Position numbers and translations under genes: made by a program
Assembly (NCBI GenBank): GCA_019237945.1
Contig: JAFAOG010000046.1
Span: 1 to 41,380 of the forward strand
Direction: 5' to 3'
Length of the DNA: 41,380 bases
Origin: Deltaproteobacteria bacterium
GTDB taxonomy: Bacteria > Myxococcota_A > Polyangia > Haliangiales > Haliangiaceae
Part shown: positions 17,365-25,270 of the stretch, in pieces
How positions within the stretch are numbered: position 1 is the first letter of the stretch
Layout of the letters: each line of letters opens with the position of its first letter
The notes under the pieces: model-generated
Databases searched by the model: none
What the model saw: only the letters and a program-made list of their open reading frames with translations
What the model was told of the DNA's origin: nothing

Positions 17365-17370
17365 GATACT
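17365..17370 (+). promoter_or_regulatory. -10-like GATACT, 8 bases before GTG 17379
   Basis: GATACT matches TATAAT at four of six positions and is followed by eight bases and GTG. It would give a near-leaderless transcript of the receiver-domain gene, separate from the kinase 43 bases upstream. Confidence 0.4.
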
Positions 17371-17378
17371 CTTCGACC

Positions 17379-17813
17379 GTGGGCAGTATCCTCGTCGTGC
17401 AGTCCGATCCTGATACGCGCGATTCCCTCGGGCGGGCGTTGCGGAGTGCGGGGCACGAGGTGATCACGGCGTTTGTCGTACGTGAGGCGCTCTTACGGCT
17501 GCGCGAGGGCGGCATCGATGCCGTGCTGATCGATGCGTACGATCCGCGCGTCGGCGTTCCCGAGCTCGCGCGACAGATGGAGTCGCTGCCCGACACCCCG
17601 CCGCTGGTGCTGATCTCCGGTTCTCCTCACGCACCCGAGATCTCGGCGCGCGTCGGAGCCGCCGCGTTCATCCCGAAGCCGTACGAGGCCTCGGAGATCA
17701 CGACGGCAATTGACCGCGTCGCCAACGCCACGCGCCCGGTCAAGCTGATCGATGAAGACGAGCTGGGCGACGAAGACGAAGAACCGACCAGCCCGGCTCG
17801 CTTCAGCTCGTGA
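17379..17813 (+). CDS. Stand-alone response regulator receiver domain
   Basis: 144 aa with a single CheY-like domain: SILVVQSDPDTRDSLGRAL (beta1 with its acidic residues at the DPD), DAVLIDAYDP with the probable phospho-acceptor Asp after VLI, LVLISGS (beta4 with Ser), and FIPKPYEASE with the conserved Lys. No output domain is present. The C-terminal tail (LIDEDELGDEDEEPTS) is very acidic. GTG 17379 is the only start that gives a complete beta1. The adjacent kinase-ATPase gene suggests they work in one pathway, but no histidine kinase is nearby. Confidence 0.85.
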   Translation: MGSILVVQSDPDTRDSLGRALRSAGHEVITAFVVREALLRLREGGIDAVLIDAYDPRVGVPELARQMESLPDTPPLVLISGSPHAPEISARVGAAAFIPKPYEASEITTAIDRVANATRPVKLIDEDELGDEDEEPTSPARFSS

Positions 17814-17819
17814 CATAGT
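17814..17819 (+). promoter_or_regulatory. -10-like CATAGT, 6 bases before GTG 17826
   Basis: CATAGT starts on the base after the receiver-gene stop codon, and six bases later comes GTG 17826. It fits the window-wide leaderless spacing. Confidence 0.4.
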
Positions 17820-17825
17820 GCGCGG

Positions 17826-19094
17826 GTGGACGAGGAGCCCCGCAGCCTGCGCATCGAGATCGCGCCGCGCACCCTCCTCGCGATCGTGGCCGTCGTCGCG
17901 GGCTGCTACCTGTTCTGGCAGCTGACGAACGTCGTCCTCGTCATCATCGTCGCGCTCGTGCTCGTCGGCACGTTCGATCCGCTCGTCGGCTGGCTCGAGC
18001 ATCGCGGCTGGGGGCGCGGCCGCGCGCTCGCGCTGATCTTCCTGCTCGCCGCGCTCGTGCTCGCCGCCGTGATCATCGCGTCGGTCCCGCCGCTGCTCGC
18101 GCAGCTCCAGCACATCATCGAGGACGCGCCCAACGAGCGCCGCAAGCTCGTCGCGTTCCTCAACCAGTACCGGTGGGCCGCCCCGTTCGTGAAGACGATC
18201 CGCGCCGTGCCGCTCGATGACCTGGTCGTCAAGGCGGGCAACTCGCTGATCGGATACTCGTCCGCGATCCTCGAGATCATCGGCTACGCGGTCACCACGC
18301 TGTTCCTCGCGCTCTACCTGCTCGCCGACCCCGGCCGCGCCAAGTCGCTCGTCTACGCGCTCGTCCCGCGCAACTATCACGTCAAGCTCGCGCGGATCCT
18401 GATCGAGCTCAAGACGATCGTCGGCGGCTACATGCGCGGCCAGCTGATTACCTCGGTCGCGATCACGGTCTTCACGTTCGGCCTGCTGACGATCCTGCGC
18501 GTCGAGGACGCCCTCGCGCTCGCGCTGTTCGCCGGCCTCACCGACGTGATCCCGTTCATCGGTGGCTACGTCGCGTCCGCGCCAGCGATCATCGCGGTCG
18601 CTCCGCAGGGCACGGCCACGATGCTGATCGTCGCGGCGCTGATGTTCCTCTACCAGGAGTTCGAGTCGCGCATCCTCGTGCCGCGCGTCTACGGCCGCAC
18701 GCTCCGCATGTCGCCGGCGATCGTCCTGCTCGCCCTGCTCGTCGGCGGCACGCTGCTCGGCATCCTCGGCGCCCTGCTCGCGCTTCCGATCGCCGCGGGC
18801 CTCAAGATGGTCGTCAGCGAACTGCGCGTCGAGCTGCCGGGCGAGGAGCACCTCGACGCCGAGGTCCGCGCGAGAGACGAGAAAGCCGAGCAAGTCTACG
18901 AGGAGCTCGCCGCGGGCGAACCGGTCGAGAAGGCCGCCGCGATCGCAGGCGAGCTCGCCGCGCGCATCAAGCAGTCCGAACAGCACGGCGGCCGCGTCTC
19001 CGCCGAGCTCGAAGCGATTCGCGAGGTGCGCGCCGAAGAAGAACCCGCCGTCGCGAACGACGCCGCGCACAAGCTCGAAAAGAAGCAGCGATGA
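17826..19094 (+). CDS. AI-2E family transporter (PerM/YdiK-like permease)
   Basis: Inner-membrane permease of 422 aa. Several long hydrophobic helices occur: TLLAIVAVVAGCYLFWQL, VVLVIIVALVLVGTFDPLV and ALALIFLLAALVLAAVIIASV. The typical family region GLTDVIPFIGGYVASAPAIIAV is present, as is the closing block VGGTLLGILGALLALPIAAGLKM. After about residue 340 a charged helical tail (EVRARDEKAEQVYEELAAGEP) extends into the cytoplasm, longer than in most relatives. The family exports varied small molecules or ions; the substrate here cannot be inferred. It overlaps the next gene by four bases (ATGA). Confidence 0.9.
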   Translation: MDEEPRSLRIEIAPRTLLAIVAVVAGCYLFWQLTNVVLVIIVALVLVGTFDPLVGWLEHRGWGRGRALALIFLLAALVLAAVIIASVPPLLAQLQHIIEDAPNERRKLVAFLNQYRWAAPFVKTIRAVPLDDLVVKAGNSLIGYSSAILEIIGYAVTTLFLALYLLADPGRAKSLVYALVPRNYHVKLARILIELKTIVGGYMRGQLITSVAITVFTFGLLTILRVEDALALALFAGLTDVIPFIGGYVASAPAIIAVAPQGTATMLIVAALMFLYQEFESRILVPRVYGRTLRMSPAIVLLALLVGGTLLGILGALLALPIAAGLKMVVSELRVELPGEEHLDAEVRARDEKAEQVYEELAAGEPVEKAAAIAGELAARIKQSEQHGGRVSAELEAIREVRAEEEPAVANDAAHKLEKKQR

Positions 19095-19639
19095 GCGTGT
19101 GGAAGTACCTCGTCCTGCTCGCCGGCATCATCGGCCTGCTCGGCTTCTTCCTCCCGTTCATCGACGTCCACACGTCCAACGCACGCTTCGGCCGCCACCC
19201 GTCGGCGTTCGAGCTCGTGCGTCGCCTCGAAGGCCTCGACGCGATGACGCTCGACCTCACCAAGCTCGGCCTCGGCGACGCCCAGGCGCGCGAGATGGCG
19301 CAGCAAGCGCACGTCCAGCTCGAGCAAGCCCGCACCGCCGCGTCGGTGATCTACGCGCCGGCCGCGCTGCTCGCGATCCTCGGCGCGGTGTGCGGTGCGC
19401 GCCGCCGCATGGGCCGCCTCGCCGGTTTCCTGGCGCTCGTCCTCGGCGCCGTCAGCGCGAGCGTCTGGGCCATCTTCTACTACGTCGCGTCGCGCGACCC
19501 GCACCACGCGGCGACGATGGGCCTCGGTGCCAATCTGCTGCTGGCGTGCGGCGCGGCCGCCGCGGTCGCCGGCATCGGCGCGTTGATCCTTCCGGACCGC
19601 GGCGCATCCGATCTGCCGCCGCCGCGCAAACGCCGCTGA
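19091..19639 (+). CDS. Predicted four-helix membrane protein
   Basis: 182 aa. Hydrophobic segments lie near residues 5-25 (LVLLAGIIGLLGFFLPFI), 85-101 (ASVIYAPAALLAILGAV), 107-130 (LAGFLALVLGAVSASVWAIFYYV) and 143-168 (LGANLLLACGAAAAVAGIGALILP). A periplasmic or cytoplasmic loop sits between the first two, and a short basic tail ends the protein. No named family is recognised. The ATG overlaps the transporter stop (ATGA), so it is probably made together with that permease and may be an accessory subunit, an inference from coupling only. Confidence 0.75.
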   Translation: MSVWKYLVLLAGIIGLLGFFLPFIDVHTSNARFGRHPSAFELVRRLEGLDAMTLDLTKLGLGDAQAREMAQQAHVQLEQARTAASVIYAPAALLAILGAVCGARRRMGRLAGFLALVLGAVSASVWAIFYYVASRDPHHAATMGLGANLLLACGAAAAVAGIGALILPDRGASDLPPPRKRR

Positions 19640-19655
19640 TCGGACCCAGAGGGAT

Positions 19656-19852
19656 CTAGCCGCCAAGCCCGCCTAGCTGAGAACCAGAAAGAATTACCGC
19701 CAAGAAGCCGAGGGGCAGAGAGCCAGCCAAGAGACGAGCTTCTGGATCGATTCCCTCTTCGAACGCTCGGCTACCTCGGCCTCTCCGCGTCTTGGCGGTA
19801 ATTCTGGTCTCTTCCGAGCTTGGCGGTCTTGGCGGTCTTGGCGGCCAACAAC
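19656..19852. repeat. Long inverted-repeat element with CTTGGCGG units
   Basis: This fills most of the 231-base gap between convergent genes. The core arms GAATTACCGCCAAGA (19691-19705) and TCTTGGCGGTAATTC (19790-19804) are perfect 15-base complements, and similarity continues outward (CCAGAA... against ...TTCTGG). The outer ends carry CCGCCAAG on the left and three CTTGGCGG copies on the right. No ORF is supported. It looks like a REP/MITE-type palindromic element and could act as a bidirectional terminator. Confidence 0.7.
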
Positions 19853-19870
19853 TCTGAGGAACGCGCAGCG

Positions 19871-20347
19871 TCAGCGCTTCGCGATCGCGGCAACCCGGGC
19901 GTTCGTCATGCGGACGAGCTCCGCCGGCGTCAGCGCGAACACGGCGTGCGGATGGCCGGCGGCGGCCCACACGCGCGCGAACGCGAGCAGGCCTTCGTCG
20001 ACGATGCAGTGGAGAGGTGACGCGTGGCCGAGCGGGGGCACGCCGCCGATCGCGTAGCCGGTCTGGCCGCGCACGAAGTCGGGGTCGGCGCGCTCGAGCG
20101 GTTCGCCGAGGATGGCGCCGGCGGCTTTCTCGTCGACGCGATTCGCGCCGCTCGCGAAGATCATCACACCGCGTCCGCTGGTACGCGCGCGGAAGACGAG
20201 TGACTTGACGATCTCGGCGACCTCGCAGCCGATCGCGGCGGCGGCTTCGGCGGCCGTGCGCGCCGAGTCGGGGAGCTCGATGACCTGGTTCGTGAAGCCG
20301 GCCGCCGCGAGCGCGTCCTGGACCTTCTGGGCACTCGGCTTGAGCAT
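19871..20347 (-). CDS. YbaK/aminoacyl-tRNA deacylase family protein
   Basis: 158 aa. YbaK-type enzymes hydrolyse mischarged aminoacyl-tRNA such as Cys-tRNA(Pro). Family features are VIELPDSARTAAEAAAAIGCEVAEIVKSLVFRA, which includes the catalytic Lys in VKSLVF, FASGANRVDEKAAGAILGE, TGYAIGGVPPLGHA with the conserved GG-PP-GH pattern, and DEGLLAFARVWAAAGHPHAVFALTPAEL. The stop of the upstream glycosidase overlaps the ATG at 20345-20347 by one base (TGATG), so it is the last gene of a coupled minus-strand operon. The substrate tRNA is uncertain. Confidence 0.9.
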   Translation of the reverse strand: MLKPSAQKVQDALAAAGFTNQVIELPDSARTAAEAAAAIGCEVAEIVKSLVFRARTSGRGVMIFASGANRVDEKAAGAILGEPLERADPDFVRGQTGYAIGGVPPLGHASPLHCIVDEGLLAFARVWAAAGHPHAVFALTPAELVRMTNARVAAIAKR

Positions 20348-22236
20348 CAGGCGAGCAAGCGTACCGCGCCCGGCGGCATCGGCACGGAGATGCGTCCGTC
20401 GCGCAGCTCGAAGCGTTCGTTCGAGAGGACATCGCGCAGCGCGCGATCGGCGAGGAGGACGGCGGTCGCGGCGCGCTCCGCCGACGAGATCACGAAGATC
20501 GCGCGCGCGGCGCCGGCGGCGTCGGTGAAGACCGAGGTGCGGATGTCGTCGGGGCGTTCGACCTGCCAGGTGTCGGAGAGCTCGCCCGCGAGGCCGGCGA
20601 GGTCCTCCGCGAGGCCGGCGAGATCGTCGAGCGAGGCGGGCTTGAGCTTGCCCATGCGGCGGGGGAGCGGCTCGGGGAGCGGCTGGTCGTACTCGTCGCG
20701 GGTCGGCGAGGTCGGGCCGATCACGACGACGGCGCGCTTGTGCTCGGCGAGCGCACGCAAGCGAGTCCACAGGGCGCGGTCGATGCGATCGCCCGTCGGG
20801 GCGATGATCGCGCGGTAGCGTGCGAGCTCGTCTTCGGGTGCGGACTCGTCGACGATCGTGTACGGCACCTGCGCGAGCTCGAGCGCGCGGCAGACGGCGG
20901 TTTGCCAGCGGCGCGCGGTGATCGCGGCCGGGTCGCGCGACAGCTCGGCGGAGCCGGCGGGGCCGAGGCCGAGCACGTCGGCGAGGACGGGCGTCATCGG
21001 ATCGAGCACGGAGGATGCGGCGCCGAAGCGGGCGTCGGCGCGCATGTCGACGACGGCGATCGGGGTCGCGCGGCGCAGCGACGGCCAGTCGACCTCGGCG
21101 AGCGCGGCGAGCAGCGGAGGAAGCCATTTCGCTTCGAGCTTGCCGTGCTGATCGATCGCGGCGCCGTAGTAGCGGTCGCGCTCGATCGCCATGAAGATGT
21201 TGAAGCCGCGGATGCCCGACGCGAGCAGCGTGAGGAGATGGTCGCGCTCGCGCGTCGGATCGTCGGTGTGATCGAGCGGCGGAAACCACGGAAAGAAGCC
21301 GACGCCGACCTCGAAGGCGATCGGCACGGGCGCGGCGTTGCCGGCGCAGGCGAGCGCGCGGCGGCGGAGATCGGGGAACAGATCGCGCGGCGTGTAGGCG
21401 TCGATGCCGACCGGGCCACCTAGCGCGTTCTGGATCCGGCGCAGGTCGTAGAGGCCGTGGTGGCCGGGCGGCAGATTGTGGAAGCGCGCAATGCCCGCGA
21501 AGCCGGCGTCGTCGAGCAGCTTCGCGAAATCGCCGAGCGCGCGCGCGATGTACGCGTCCTTGAACGTGACCCACTCGAGGCAGCGCTTGGCGTCGGCGGG
21601 ATCCCAGGCGCGCGGCGGATCGCCGAGGCCGGAGAACTCGCGCCACCAGGTGAGCGCGTCGGGGTGATAGTCGAGATCGTACGCGCCGGTGCGGAAGAAC
21701 ATCTGCGCTTCGTTGTCGACGCCGACCGCGACGACCGGATCGCCGAGATACGGCACGACGACCTCGCCGACCGCCGCGTACCAGGCGCGCACGTGATCGC
21801 GGAACGTCGTCGACGCGTACGACGGGATCGGGAACGCACGCGGCGGCACGGGCAGCCAGGCCGGCGTGTCGCGCGACGTGCGGGCCTGGCAGGTTGGATC
21901 GGCGAGCACCCAGTCGGGGATGCCGAAGCTCGTCAGCTCCGCGTTGACGTGCGGGCCCGGGCGCAGCACGACGGCGAGACCGGAGGCCTTCGCGGCGTCG
22001 AGGAATGCGGCGAGATCATCGAGCTTCGGCGGCGCGGCGCGCTCCGGTTGATGCACGCGCCACGGCACGTAGGTCTCGACGAGCGCGAAGCCGGCCTCGT
22101 GCATCGCGCGCAGGCACAGCGGCCAGCGAGCACGCGGCACGCGCCAGTAGTGGAGCGCGCCGGCGTAGAACGGCAGGGAGCGCCTGCCGTCGGTTACGCC
22201 GCGCTCGTCGAACCAGGTGCGGCGACGTGCTTCCAC
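20347..22236 (-). CDS. GH35-like beta-galactosidase/glycosyl hydrolase
   Basis: 629 aa cytoplasmic-looking glycosidase (no signal peptide). The (beta/alpha)8 domain begins with LPFYAGALHYWRVPRARWPLCLRAM and FALVETYVPWRVHQ, the GH35 N-terminal signature. VVLRPGPHVNAEL follows, then the probable acid/base Glu in VAVGVDNEAQMF. A later IAFEVGVGFFPWF supplies the likely nucleophile Glu. C-terminal domains hold a Rossmann-like block (IVDESAPEDELARYRAIIAPTGD) typical of GH42/GH35 beta-trimer regions. The GTG start at 22236 is set by a strong GGAGGA six bases upstream inside the end of the NUDIX gene, overlapping it by 43 bases. This is one of the few clear Shine-Dalgarno sites in the window. Confidence 0.82.
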   Translation of the reverse strand: MEARRRTWFDERGVTDGRRSLPFYAGALHYWRVPRARWPLCLRAMHEAGFALVETYVPWRVHQPERAAPPKLDDLAAFLDAAKASGLAVVLRPGPHVNAELTSFGIPDWVLADPTCQARTSRDTPAWLPVPPRAFPIPSYASTTFRDHVRAWYAAVGEVVVPYLGDPVVAVGVDNEAQMFFRTGAYDLDYHPDALTWWREFSGLGDPPRAWDPADAKRCLEWVTFKDAYIARALGDFAKLLDDAGFAGIARFHNLPPGHHGLYDLRRIQNALGGPVGIDAYTPRDLFPDLRRRALACAGNAAPVPIAFEVGVGFFPWFPPLDHTDDPTRERDHLLTLLASGIRGFNIFMAIERDRYYGAAIDQHGKLEAKWLPPLLAALAEVDWPSLRRATPIAVVDMRADARFGAASSVLDPMTPVLADVLGLGPAGSAELSRDPAAITARRWQTAVCRALELAQVPYTIVDESAPEDELARYRAIIAPTGDRIDRALWTRLRALAEHKRAVVVIGPTSPTRDEYDQPLPEPLPRRMGKLKPASLDDLAGLAEDLAGLAGELSDTWQVERPDDIRTSVFTDAAGAARAIFVISSAERAATAVLLADRALRDVLSNERFELRDGRISVPMPPGAVRLLA

Positions 22237-22988
22237 GCGCGGTCCTCCAGGACGAAACGACTCGGACCGGTTGCCCAGGCCGGGCGATAGGCCATCGGCG
22301 CGCTGTCGCCGGTCGCGTCGCTGTACTGCGGATCCCAGGGGAGCAGCAGGCACGGACGCTCGCCGGGCATCAACCGCGGCATGATCGGATGCGGCTCGGT
22401 CGCGCGCGTGCGGCCGGCGGCGAGCACGGCGTCGAGCGTCGTGAGCTGCGCGAGCTCCCAGCACGTGCGCACCTGCGGCGGCGGCAGCATGAGATCGGCC
22501 GCGCGCGCGAGCGCCTCCTGCGGCGTCACCCAGATCTGATCGACGGTCTCCGTCTCGTCGAAACGCGGCTCCTGACCGGCCGGCATCTCGCACACGAAGA
22601 AGCGCGCGCTGAACCGCTTCTTCTCGACCGACGGCGTGATCCAGTGCGACCACGGGACGAGGCCATCGGTCCCCCACGTCAGCCCGGCATCGCGCAGCAC
22701 ATCCTTCGCCGGCACGCCGGAGAGCACGCGCTTGCGGAGCTTCTCCTGGTTCGGCGTCTCGAGCGTCTCGGCCTGCACGCCCGCATCGCGCGCGAGCAGC
22801 ACACCGGCTTCTTCGAACAGCTCGCGCGCCGCGGCCGTCTTCGCGTCCTCGCCTTCCTCGGCGGCGCCGCCGGGAAACACGAACGCGCTCGCCATGAAGC
22901 TCGAGCCCTTGTGCCGGCGCACGAAGAACACCTCGTAGCCGGGCTCTACACGCCGCAGCAAGATGACCGAGGCGGCCTCGCGAATCAC
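22194..22988 (-). CDS. NUDIX hydrolase (NUDT7/NUDT19-like)
   Basis: Hydrolyses nucleoside-diphosphate-linked substrates, perhaps CoA derivatives. 264 aa, longer than minimal NUDIX enzymes and similar in size to the NUDT19 type. The Nudix box is complete: G, five residues, E, seven residues, then RELFEEAGV. It is preceded by SSFMASAFVFPGG. C-terminal additions include RFFVCEMPAGQEPRFDETETVDQIWVTPQEAL. The start is GTG 22988, because a stop codon (TGA of the upstream gene) lies four codons before it. The gap to the upstream gene is seven bases, so they form an operon. Confidence 0.9.
   Translation of the reverse strand: MIREAASVILLRRVEPGYEVFFVRRHKGSSFMASAFVFPGGAAEEGEDAKTAAARELFEEAGVLLARDAGVQAETLETPNQEKLRKRVLSGVPAKDVLRDAGLTWGTDGLVPWSHWITPSVEKKRFSARFFVCEMPAGQEPRFDETETVDQIWVTPQEALARAADLMLPPPQVRTCWELAQLTTLDAVLAAGRTRATEPHPIMPRLMPGERPCLLLPWDPQYSDATGDSAPMAYRPAWATGPSRFVLEDRAWKHVAAPGSTSAA
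22243..22248 (-). promoter_or_regulatory. Shine-Dalgarno GGAGGA for the glycosidase GTG
   Basis: On the minus strand GGAGGA is followed by six bases and GTG 22236. It lies inside the NUDIX coding region and decides the glycosidase start. Its strength contrasts with first-in-operon genes, which lack such sites. Confidence 0.7.
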
Positions 22989-22995
22989 CGGATGT

Positions 22996-23385
22996 TCATA
23001 TCACGCGTAGCTCGCCGCGGACCGGCTCGTCGCGCAAACCGAGACGCTCCTCGACGGTGCGCTCGACGAAGCGCGCGACCTTGCCGTCCGGAGTCTCGAG
23101 CAGCAGGCGATCGGGCAAGCCGCGACGGCGCGCGAACACGCCGAACCACGTGAGGAAGCGCCACGCGGGAGGCTGGCGCTCGACGACGAACAGCTGATCG
23201 ATGCCGCCCAGCGCGAAGCACCCGCGGTGATCACAGACCTCGACGCGCTCGTCATCGACCTCGATCGTGACCTCGCACGGGAGCATGCCGCGCGGCTCGA
23301 TCGAGACGATCAGCCGCACGATCGATCGCCCCACGACGCCCCGATAGGGAGATCGCAGCGCGATCGTCTCGACGCGGACTGCCAT
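22996..23385 (-). CDS. Hypothetical protein
   Basis: 129 aa with no signal peptide. Beta-rich N-terminal half (IVRLIVSIEPRGMLPCEVTIEVDDERVEVCDHRGCF), then LFVVERQPPAWRFLTWFGVFARRRGLPDRLLLETPDGKVARFVERTVEERLG. The second half reads like a short membrane-associated or PH-like strand-helix unit. No known family is recognised. It is first in the operon with NUDIX, glycosidase and YbaK. The ATG 23385 is preceded by six G residues and a TACACT hexamer, one of the cleanest leaderless-type starts in the window. Confidence 0.7.
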   Translation of the reverse strand: MAVRVETIALRSPYRGVVGRSIVRLIVSIEPRGMLPCEVTIEVDDERVEVCDHRGCFALGGIDQLFVVERQPPAWRFLTWFGVFARRRGLPDRLLLETPDGKVARFVERTVEERLGLRDEPVRGELRVI

Positions 23386-23391
23386 CCCCCC

Positions 23392-23397
23392 AGTGTA
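23392..23397 (-). promoter_or_regulatory. -10 hexamer TACACT, 6 bases before ATG 23385
   Basis: Minus strand TACACT, then GGGGGG, then ATG. The G run could pair with an anti-Shine-Dalgarno only if transcription began further upstream. The -10 spacing argues for a leaderless start of the four-gene operon. Confidence 0.55.
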
Positions 23398-23410
23398 GCG
23401 CAGGGATCCG

Positions 23411-24343
23411 TCAGGGAACGACGACGAACTCGCGCTTCATCAGGCTGATGATGTTCTGCGCTGCGTCGAGGTCGGTGCCCGGAAAGTTATCGAGGACTTT
23501 CTGGAGCTGACCGTGATCCAGGACAAGCTGGAACGTGTCGAGCTCGCTCGGCGTGAGCTCGCGGAGCTTGCCGGCGAGCGGCGTTGGCACCGCGAGAGGC
23601 GAGCCGAGCGGAGGGAGCTGCTTCTGCAGGTTGTGAAACTCGTCGAGCTGGCGCACGCCCTCCATGAGCAGACCCTCGGTCGACTCCTGGATCTCGTTCA
23701 TCACCTGCATCTCGCCGCCCGGCTCGAGCTCGAACGTGCCGGTCGCCCACGTCAGCATCCGGTAGATTGCCTTCTGCGGCGCCACGCTGAAGTCGTCGTT
23801 GATCGTCGCGAAGTAGATCTGGCCCTTGCGCAGGAAGATCTTGCCGATCGAGACGCCGTTGTTGATCGAGAGCACGCCCGACTTGCGGCTCGTCGACAGC
23901 AGCTGCAGCAGGTCGGGCAGCGGGATCTCTTCGATCACGCCCGACATCGGCCGGCCCTGCGTCGCCTGGCGCTGCTGCGCGCCGGCTTCGAGGCGGCGAC
24001 GCGCTTCGGCCTCGGACTGGTTCGCGACCTGGCCCTCGACCGCGACGACCTTGATGATCGACGTGCCGACCAGGATGCGATCGCCCTCGTGGAGCAGGGC
24101 CTTGCCGGCGATCTTCTCGCCGTTGACGAACGTGCCGTTCGTCGAGCCCATGTCCTGGATGTAGACCTCGGCGTCCGTCGAGCTGATCTTCGCGTGACGA
24201 CGCGACACCATGTCCTCGACGAGCACCATGTCCAGGTCAGAGGACCGACCGATGATGATTTCCCGATTCATGCGAAGCGGGAACTCACCACCCTGGTACT
24301 TGCCCGAGATGAAGCGCAGTGCGAAGCGGGGACGGTCGTTCAT
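23411..24343 (-). CDS. FHA domain plus PATAN (DUF4388) domain protein
   Basis: 310 aa signalling adaptor. The N-terminal FHA domain (phosphothreonine binding) shows IIIGRSSDLDMVLVEDMVSRRHAKI and DMGSTNGTFVNG, with the Arg, Ser and Asn of the binding site. After a charged helix comes a PATAN/DUF4388 domain beginning SGVIEEIPLPDLLQLLSTSRKSGVLSI. A helical C-terminus follows (ELTPSELDTFQLVLDHGQLQKVLD). ATG 24343 is preferred; a TTG at 24361, ten bases after a TAGAAT -10, is an alternative giving six more residues. It probably reads phosphorylation by Hanks kinases such as those in this window, an inference. Confidence 0.88.
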   Translation of the reverse strand: MNDRPRFALRFISGKYQGGEFPLRMNREIIIGRSSDLDMVLVEDMVSRRHAKISSTDAEVYIQDMGSTNGTFVNGEKIAGKALLHEGDRILVGTSIIKVVAVEGQVANQSEAEARRRLEAGAQQRQATQGRPMSGVIEEIPLPDLLQLLSTSRKSGVLSINNGVSIGKIFLRKGQIYFATINDDFSVAPQKAIYRMLTWATGTFELEPGGEMQVMNEIQESTEGLLMEGVRQLDEFHNLQKQLPPLGSPLAVPTPLAGKLRELTPSELDTFQLVLDHGQLQKVLDNFPGTDLDAAQNIISLMKREFVVVP

Positions 24344-24371
24344 GGACGTCGCAGCGGCCAAGGACTCGAAA

Positions 24372-24377
24372 ATTCTA
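24372..24377 (-). promoter_or_regulatory. -10 hexamer TAGAAT upstream of the FHA-PATAN gene
   Basis: TAGAAT on the minus strand matches TATAAT at five of six positions, and a TTGCGC 18 bases further upstream is a possible -35. It lies 28 bases before ATG 24343 and ten before TTG 24361, inside the 54-base gap after the hydrolase gene. Confidence 0.5.
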
Positions 24378-24415
24378 GCGGCTATGTGCTGGATCGCGCA
24401 AGCAAATGGCCTGGC

Positions 24416-25270
24416 TCAATCGGTCTCCGGCGCTTCTTGCTCGACGATCTGGTCGTGATCAGGGGGCCGCAGGGTGTGGACGACCCGGCGGTAAACCTCC
24501 TCCGACACGACGAGACTGGAGTGCCCGAGCGGGACGGTCGTCGAGGTCGCGCCCGCGATCCGGGTCGTCGATAGCGGCACCACCCAGTCGCGCGCGGCCG
24601 CGATCGTGTGGACCTCGACTCCCGGCGGGATCGGCCCCTGCGCCAGCTCGTCGAGGAACCGGCTGCGCGGCAACAGCTGCCACGACGAGGTCGACCACAG
24701 CCCGAGCGTCGCCACGCCGGCGAGCGCCGCCCAGGTTCCGCGCACGGGGGTTCCCATCATGATCAGCTTGCGGACACGCGCGTGGCCGCCGAGTTTCTTC
24801 ACGTAGTAGAGGCCGATCAGGCCGCCCATCGAGTGACCGATGATGTCGATCTTCTGCGACGGCGTCTGCGCCATGATCCGCTCGATCTTGCGGTGGATCA
24901 GGAACGCCGAGCGGCGGATGTCGCGGACGTTGAGCGTCCCGAGGTTGAACGACACGCACACGAAGCCATCCTGCACGAGGCGGCGCTCGAGCATGTACAT
25001 CGAGCCGCGCGTGCCGAGGAAGCCGTGGATGATCAAGACCGGCGGCGACTCGGGCGTCATCTCGCCGAACGCATCGCGCCGGCGCAGCCGGTTGCCGCGC
25101 ACGAGGTGGCGCAGGTACGACAGGCCGTCGGCGCCGCCGGCGACATCCTGCGCGATCGTGCTGCGCCGCCCTAGCCAGCGCTGCGGCGCTTCGAGCGCCC
25201 ATCGCACCAGCCACGACGAGCGGAGCGCGAGCGCCTTGCGGGACTTCGGCTGGTCGGCCACCTCACTCAC
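24416..25270 (-). CDS. Alpha/beta hydrolase (lipase/PGAP1-like)
   Basis: Putative esterase or lipase of 284 aa. The oxyanion-hole region is PPVLIIHGFLGTRGSMYMLERRL. The nucleophile elbow is IDIIGHSMGGLIGLYYVKKLGG. LIMMGTPVRGTWAAL follows, typical of triacylglycerol lipases and PGAP1-like proteins. The acid and His are probably in AARDWVVPLST and VPLGHSSLVVSEEV. The start at GTG 25270 overlaps the WGR-gene stop by eight bases; GTG 25261 is an alternative. There is no signal peptide, and the N-terminus is a basic helix, so it may act on the inner membrane. Confidence 0.87.
   Translation of the reverse strand: MSEVADQPKSRKALALRSSWLVRWALEAPQRWLGRRSTIAQDVAGGADGLSYLRHLVRGNRLRRRDAFGEMTPESPPVLIIHGFLGTRGSMYMLERRLVQDGFVCVSFNLGTLNVRDIRRSAFLIHRKIERIMAQTPSQKIDIIGHSMGGLIGLYYVKKLGGHARVRKLIMMGTPVRGTWAALAGVATLGLWSTSSWQLLPRSRFLDELAQGPIPPGVEVHTIAAARDWVVPLSTTRIAGATSTTVPLGHSSLVVSEEVYRRVVHTLRPPDHDQIVEQEAPETD

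Noticed and set aside
14102-17596. A 1164-codon open frame on the minus strand
   Set aside because: It is an antisense shadow of the kinase-ATPase gene. It is Arg/Asp/Ala-rich with no motif, whereas the plus strand encodes clear kinase and ATPase signatures.
19820-19852. CRISPR-like direct repeats (CTTGGCGG)
   Set aside because: Repeats are 8 bases, adjacent, with no spacers of unique sequence and no cas genes.
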